Source: Deltaproteobacteria bacterium
GTDB lineage: Bacteria; Myxococcota_A; UBA796; UBA9615
Assembly (NCBI GenBank): GCA_029261955.1
Contig: JAJDAI010000796.1
Coordinates: forward strand, 1-6,695
Direction of reading: 5' to 3'
Length of the DNA stretch: 6,695 bases
Position numbers and translations under genes: made by a program. Every line of letters begins with the position of its first letter. The stretch's first letter is position 1. Below are positions 4,293 to 6,695 of this stretch, piece by piece. The notes under the pieces are model-generated. The model was not told where the DNA came from. It saw nothing but the letters and a program-made list of their open reading frames with translations, and made no database searches.

Positions 4293-6695
4293 TCAGATGC
4301 AGCTCTCGTTGGCCGCGCCCGGCGAGCCGCTGTCGCCGTCGCTGTCCACCCAGACGTTTGTCGACAGGCACCAGTCGGCCGGCAGGTTGATCGCGGAGGG
4401 GCTCAGGGTCGCGTCGACGCTGAAGATCGCCGACTGCCCGTTGCCGTCGGGCCACCCGTCCAGCTCGTCGTAGTCCACCCGCGCGGCCTCGAAGCCGCCC
4501 GGATCGATGAGCAGGACCTCGTCCTCGTCGTTGGACAGGGTGTAGCTGGACCAGGCGTAGTCGATGGGCACGCCGCCGTTGGTCGCGGTGTCCGTGGACG
4601 AGCCGAGCACGAGGCGCTCGCCGGCCGCGACGACCAGGGGGCCGCCGTTGTCGATGACGTGGCTGTTCACGTCGTCATCCGCCAGCGTCCATCCGTCGAT
4701 GTCGATGTCGACCGCGGTGTCGTTGTAGAGCTCGATCCACTCGCCGAGCGAGTCCGAGACGGCCGAGGGGTTCTGCATGAACTCGACCACGTAGAGCTCA
4801 CCGAGGACCGAGCCCTCGTAGGTGTCGAGCGCGTCGTCGCAGCCGCCGTCGGCGCTGTCCATGTCGCCGTCGCCGTCGTTGTCGACGCCGTCGTTGCAGG
4901 CGCCGCCGCCGGCGCCGTTCTCGTCGAAGGGCGACTCGGAGCAGTCGGGGTCCGCAGCGTCGACGTAGCCGTCGAGGTCGTTGTCCACGAGGTCGGTGCA
5001 GTCCGGCGCCTCGAGCAGGTCGCCGGGCACCGTGCAGTCGGGGTCGTTGCCGTCAACGGTGCCGTCGCCGTCGTTGTCGACCTCGTCGCTGCACTCGGTG
5101 GCGCCGGGGCCGACCTCGTCGTCGTCGGTCAGCGCGTCGGTGCAGCCGGGGTCCGTCATGTCGGTCCAGCCGTCGGCGACGGTGTCGACGGAGTCGCCGC
5201 ACTGCGCAGCCTCGACGTCGTCGTCCGCGTCGTCGCAGTGGGGGTCGTTGCCGTCCACGAAGCCGTCGCCGTCGTCGTCCGCCTCGTTGCCGCACTCGGT
5301 CGCGCCGGGGCCGACCTCGTCGTTGTCCGCAGCGTCGGCGCAGCCCGGGTCGTCCAGGTCGGTCCAGCCGTCGGCGTCGTTGTCGGCGGCGTCGTCGCAG
5401 GCCGGCACCTCGGTGTCGTCCAGCGCGTCGTCGCACTCGGGGTCGTCGACGTCGATGAGGCCGTCCGCGTCGTTCTCGACCCCGTCGTTGCACTCGGTGG
5501 CGCCGAAGCCCACCTCGAGGTCGCCGCTGGCGCAGTCGGGATCGGCGAGGTCGGTCCAGCCGTCGGCGTCGTTGTCGAGGCCGTCCTCGCAGCTGCGGGT
5601 CTCGGTGACGTCGAAGGCGTCGTCGCAGTCGGCGTCGTCCACGTCGACATCGCCGTCGGCGTCGTTGTCGATGCCGTCGTTGCACTCGCCGCTGCCGAAG
5701 CCGGACTCGTCGTCGTTGAGGGAGCTGTCGCCGCAGCCGGGGTCGGCGGTGTCGATCCAGCCGTCGCCGTCGTTGTCGGCGCCGTCATCGCAGGCCTGGA
5801 GCTCCGAGTCGTCAGCTGCGTCGTCGCAGTGGACGTCGTCGGCGGTCTCGTCGCCGTCGCCGTCGTTGTCCGTGTTGTCGCTGCACTCGGTGCCGTCGAA
5901 GCCGGACTCGTCGAAGGGCGCGCCCTCGCAGTCGGGGTCCGCCGCGTCGACCCAGGAGTCGCCGTCGTTGTCGACGCCGTCGAGGCAGTCGTCCGCGTCG
6001 TCGGAGGCCTCGTCGTCCTGGATGGCGGCCGCGCACTCGGGGTCGAGCACATCGACGGCGCCGTCCCCGTCGTTGTCGGTGCCGTCGTTGCACTCGGTGC
6101 CGCCCAGGCCGTCCTCGGTGGTGCCCTCGGCGCAGTCGGGGTCCGCCGCGTCGATCCAGCCGTCGCCGTCGTTGTCGAGGCCGTCGCCGCAGGTGGCCGG
6201 GGCCTCGCTGTCGTCGCTGCCGTCGGTGCACTGCGGGTCGGTGATGTCGAGGAAGTTGTCGCCGTCGTTGTCGGCGGCGTCGTTGCACTCGGTGCTGCCG
6301 AAGCCGACCTCGTCGTAGGGCGAAGCGGAGCAGTCCGGGTCGTCCCCATCGACCCAGCCATCGGAGTCGTTGTCGGCGCCGTCGGCGCAATCGTCGGCGG
6401 GGTCGGCGTCGTCCTCGGAGCCGTCCGTCGGCCCGGCGCAGCCCGGGTCCAGCGAGTCGACCAGGCCGTCGGCGTCGTTGTCGGCCCCGTCGTTGCAGGC
6501 CACCGCCGCATCGAAGCCGGCCTCGCGGCCGAGCGCGGTGCACTCCGGGTCGGCCGCGTCGGTGTAGCCGTCCCCGTCGTTGTCGAGCCCGTCGTTGCAG
6601 AAGTCCGGCGCCTCGGTCGCGTCGAAGGCGGTCGTGCACTGCGGGTCGTCGCCGTCGATCAGGCCGTCGGCGTCGTTGTCCGCGCCGTCGTTGCA
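4293..6695 (-). CDS. Giant secreted Asp-rich Cys-repeat protein with C-terminal lamin-tail domain (5' partial)
   Basis: The 3' 800 codons of a larger gene; the frame is open to the right edge, so the N-terminus and any signal peptide are missing. An internal ATG at 6503 falls inside a repeat and is not the start. Residues 1-629 (from the window edge) are 19 tandem repeats of 30-36 residues. Each has a 20-residue core bounded by two cysteines: C-[N/x]-D-G-x-D-N-D-[G/A]-D-G-x-x-D-x-x-D-P-x-C. D-x-D-x-D-G-x-x-D resembles EF-hand, dockerin and thrombospondin type 3 calcium loops, so a calcium-stiffened, disulfide-pinned extracellular rod is the likely form (inference). Residues from about 632 match a lamin-tail domain (PF00932): GELYVVEFM, LGEWIELYND, IDGWTLAD, LVVAAGERLVLG, LSNDEDEVLLID, then WC...GSPGAAN...C. 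Related repeat/lamin-tail proteins are widespread in Myxococcota and presumed to be on the cell surface. The composition is extremely acidic. The gene converges on the metallo-beta-lactamase gene; its promoter lies outside the window. Confidence 0.85.
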   Translation of the reverse strand, partial: CNDGADNDADGLIDGDDPQCTTAFDATEAPDFCNDGLDNDGDGYTDAADPECTALGREAGFDAAVACNDGADNDADGLVDSLDPGCAGPTDGSEDDADPADDCADGADNDSDGWVDGDDPDCSASPYDEVGFGSTECNDAADNDGDNFLDITDPQCTDGSDDSEAPATCGDGLDNDGDGWIDAADPDCAEGTTEDGLGGTECNDGTDNDGDGAVDVLDPECAAAIQDDEASDDADDCLDGVDNDGDSWVDAADPDCEGAPFDESGFDGTECSDNTDNDGDGDETADDVHCDDAADDSELQACDDGADNDGDGWIDTADPGCGDSSLNDDESGFGSGECNDGIDNDADGDVDVDDADCDDAFDVTETRSCEDGLDNDADGWTDLADPDCASGDLEVGFGATECNDGVENDADGLIDVDDPECDDALDDTEVPACDDAADNDADGWTDLDDPGCADAADNDEVGPGATECGNEADDDGDGFVDGNDPHCDDADDDVEAAQCGDSVDTVADGWTDMTDPGCTDALTDDDEVGPGATECSDEVDNDGDGTVDGNDPDCTVPGDLLEAPDCTDLVDNDLDGYVDAADPDCSESPFDENGAGGGACNDGVDNDGDGDMDSADGGCDDALDTYEGSVLGELYVVEFMQNPSAVSDSLGEWIELYNDTAVDIDIDGWTLADDDVNSHVIDNGGPLVVAAGERLVLGSSTDTATNGGVPIDYAWSSYTLSNDEDEVLLIDPGGFEAARVDYDELDGWPDGNGQSAIFSVDATLSPSAINLPADWCLSTNVWVDSDGDSGSPGAANESCI
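4296..4802 (-). other. Lamin-tail domain of the repeat protein
   Basis: About 169 C-terminal residues with the Ig-like lamin-tail pattern: an opening G-E-L-x-V-x-E-F strand, the central G-E-W-I-E-L-Y-N motif, D-G-W-T-L, the G-E-R-L-V-L-G strand, L-S-N-D-x-D-E-V-x-L, and a terminal W-C...G-S-P-G-A-A-N-x-x-C. The two cysteines near the end probably form a disulfide, as is common in secreted bacterial members. In bacteria this domain often ends large extracellular proteins and is thought to act in adhesion or surface attachment. Confidence 0.8.
4809..6695 (-). repeat. 19 coding repeats of about 93-108 bp, two-Cys calcium-loop type, alternating A/B
   Basis: Nineteen consecutive units were counted from the right edge; their lengths sum to 629 residues: 32, 34, 36, 34, 32, 33, 35, 34, 31, 36, 31, 33, 31, 35, 31, 36, 31, 34 and 30. 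Even-numbered (B) units carry Trp or Tyr after the D-G-D-G segment in all nine cases (W in seven, Y in units 2 and 18), and most have linkers ending in a Gly-rich G-F-G-x-T-E or G-P-G-A-T-E. Odd-numbered (A) units never have Trp or Tyr there, and those toward the C-terminus have 10-11 residue linkers such as DDALDDTEVPA. At the DNA level this appears on the + strand as dense GTC/GCC/GTCGTTGTC patterns. The array continues beyond the window. Confidence 0.9.

Noticed and set aside
4981..6318. Long plus-strand open frame of 445 codons, Ser-rich, opposite the repeat gene
   Set aside because: It is the antisense of the GAC/GGC/AAC-rich repeat codons, giving monotonous Ser/Pro. Stop-free antisense frames are expected from such composition, and no domain or ribosome-binding site is seen.
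5156..6511. Minus-strand Thr/Ala-rich and Arg-rich frames overlapping the repeat array
   Set aside because: These are frame-shifted readings of the same repeats with low-complexity output. Only the frame with ordered Cys/Asp motifs leading into the lamin-tail domain is coherent.
4809..6695. CRISPR array suggested by regular repeats of about 100 bp
   Set aside because: The repeats are coding, imperfect and in frame, with no identical direct repeats separated by unique spacers.

Overview
This is a GC-rich window that looks like chromosomal DNA from a myxobacterium-like organism (Myxococcota or a related former deltaproteobacterium). That placement is inferred from several signs: a C-terminal tail typical of myxobacterial Ser/Thr kinases with TPR domains; secreted Cys-rich and Asp-rich repeat proteins, one ending in a lamin-tail domain; a CrtYc/CrtYd-type carotenoid cyclase homologue; and strongly GC-biased third codon positions. 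I see no rRNA, tRNA, CRISPR array, insertion sequence or phage structural gene.

Layout, left to right. (1) On the + strand, the 3' end of a probable kinase/TPR gene (1-235) overlaps by 13 bp the GTG start of an eight-helix membrane protein (223-1305) with two lycopene-cyclase-type P-x-E-[E/D] half-repeats. (2) On the - strand, two genes converge on it: a YvlD-type four-helix 'phage holin family' membrane protein (2387-2037), followed 31 bp later by a secreted protein (2005-1313) with two identical Cys modules and a beta-rich C-terminal domain. They look like one short operon with a possible promoter near 2425. (3) On the + strand, a TehB-like SAM methyltransferase (2500-3132) overlaps a ComEC-like metallo-beta-lactamase lipoprotein (about 3120-4262). 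(4) On the - strand, entering from the right edge, is the 3' portion of a very large secreted Asp-rich gene (6695-4293). It has 19 two-cysteine calcium-loop-like repeats in strict A/B alternation, then a lamin-tail domain.

The gene pairs are compact, with overlaps or short spacers, and the opposing genes meet tail to tail over 7 and 30 bp. The window does not show one coherent pathway; its common theme is cell-envelope and secreted proteins. The points most worth a second look are the AB-alternating repeat array, the lipoprotein whose intact signal peptide lacks a standard start codon (an ATC sits where the start should be), and the long cyclase-like protein next to a signalling kinase rather than carotenoid genes.
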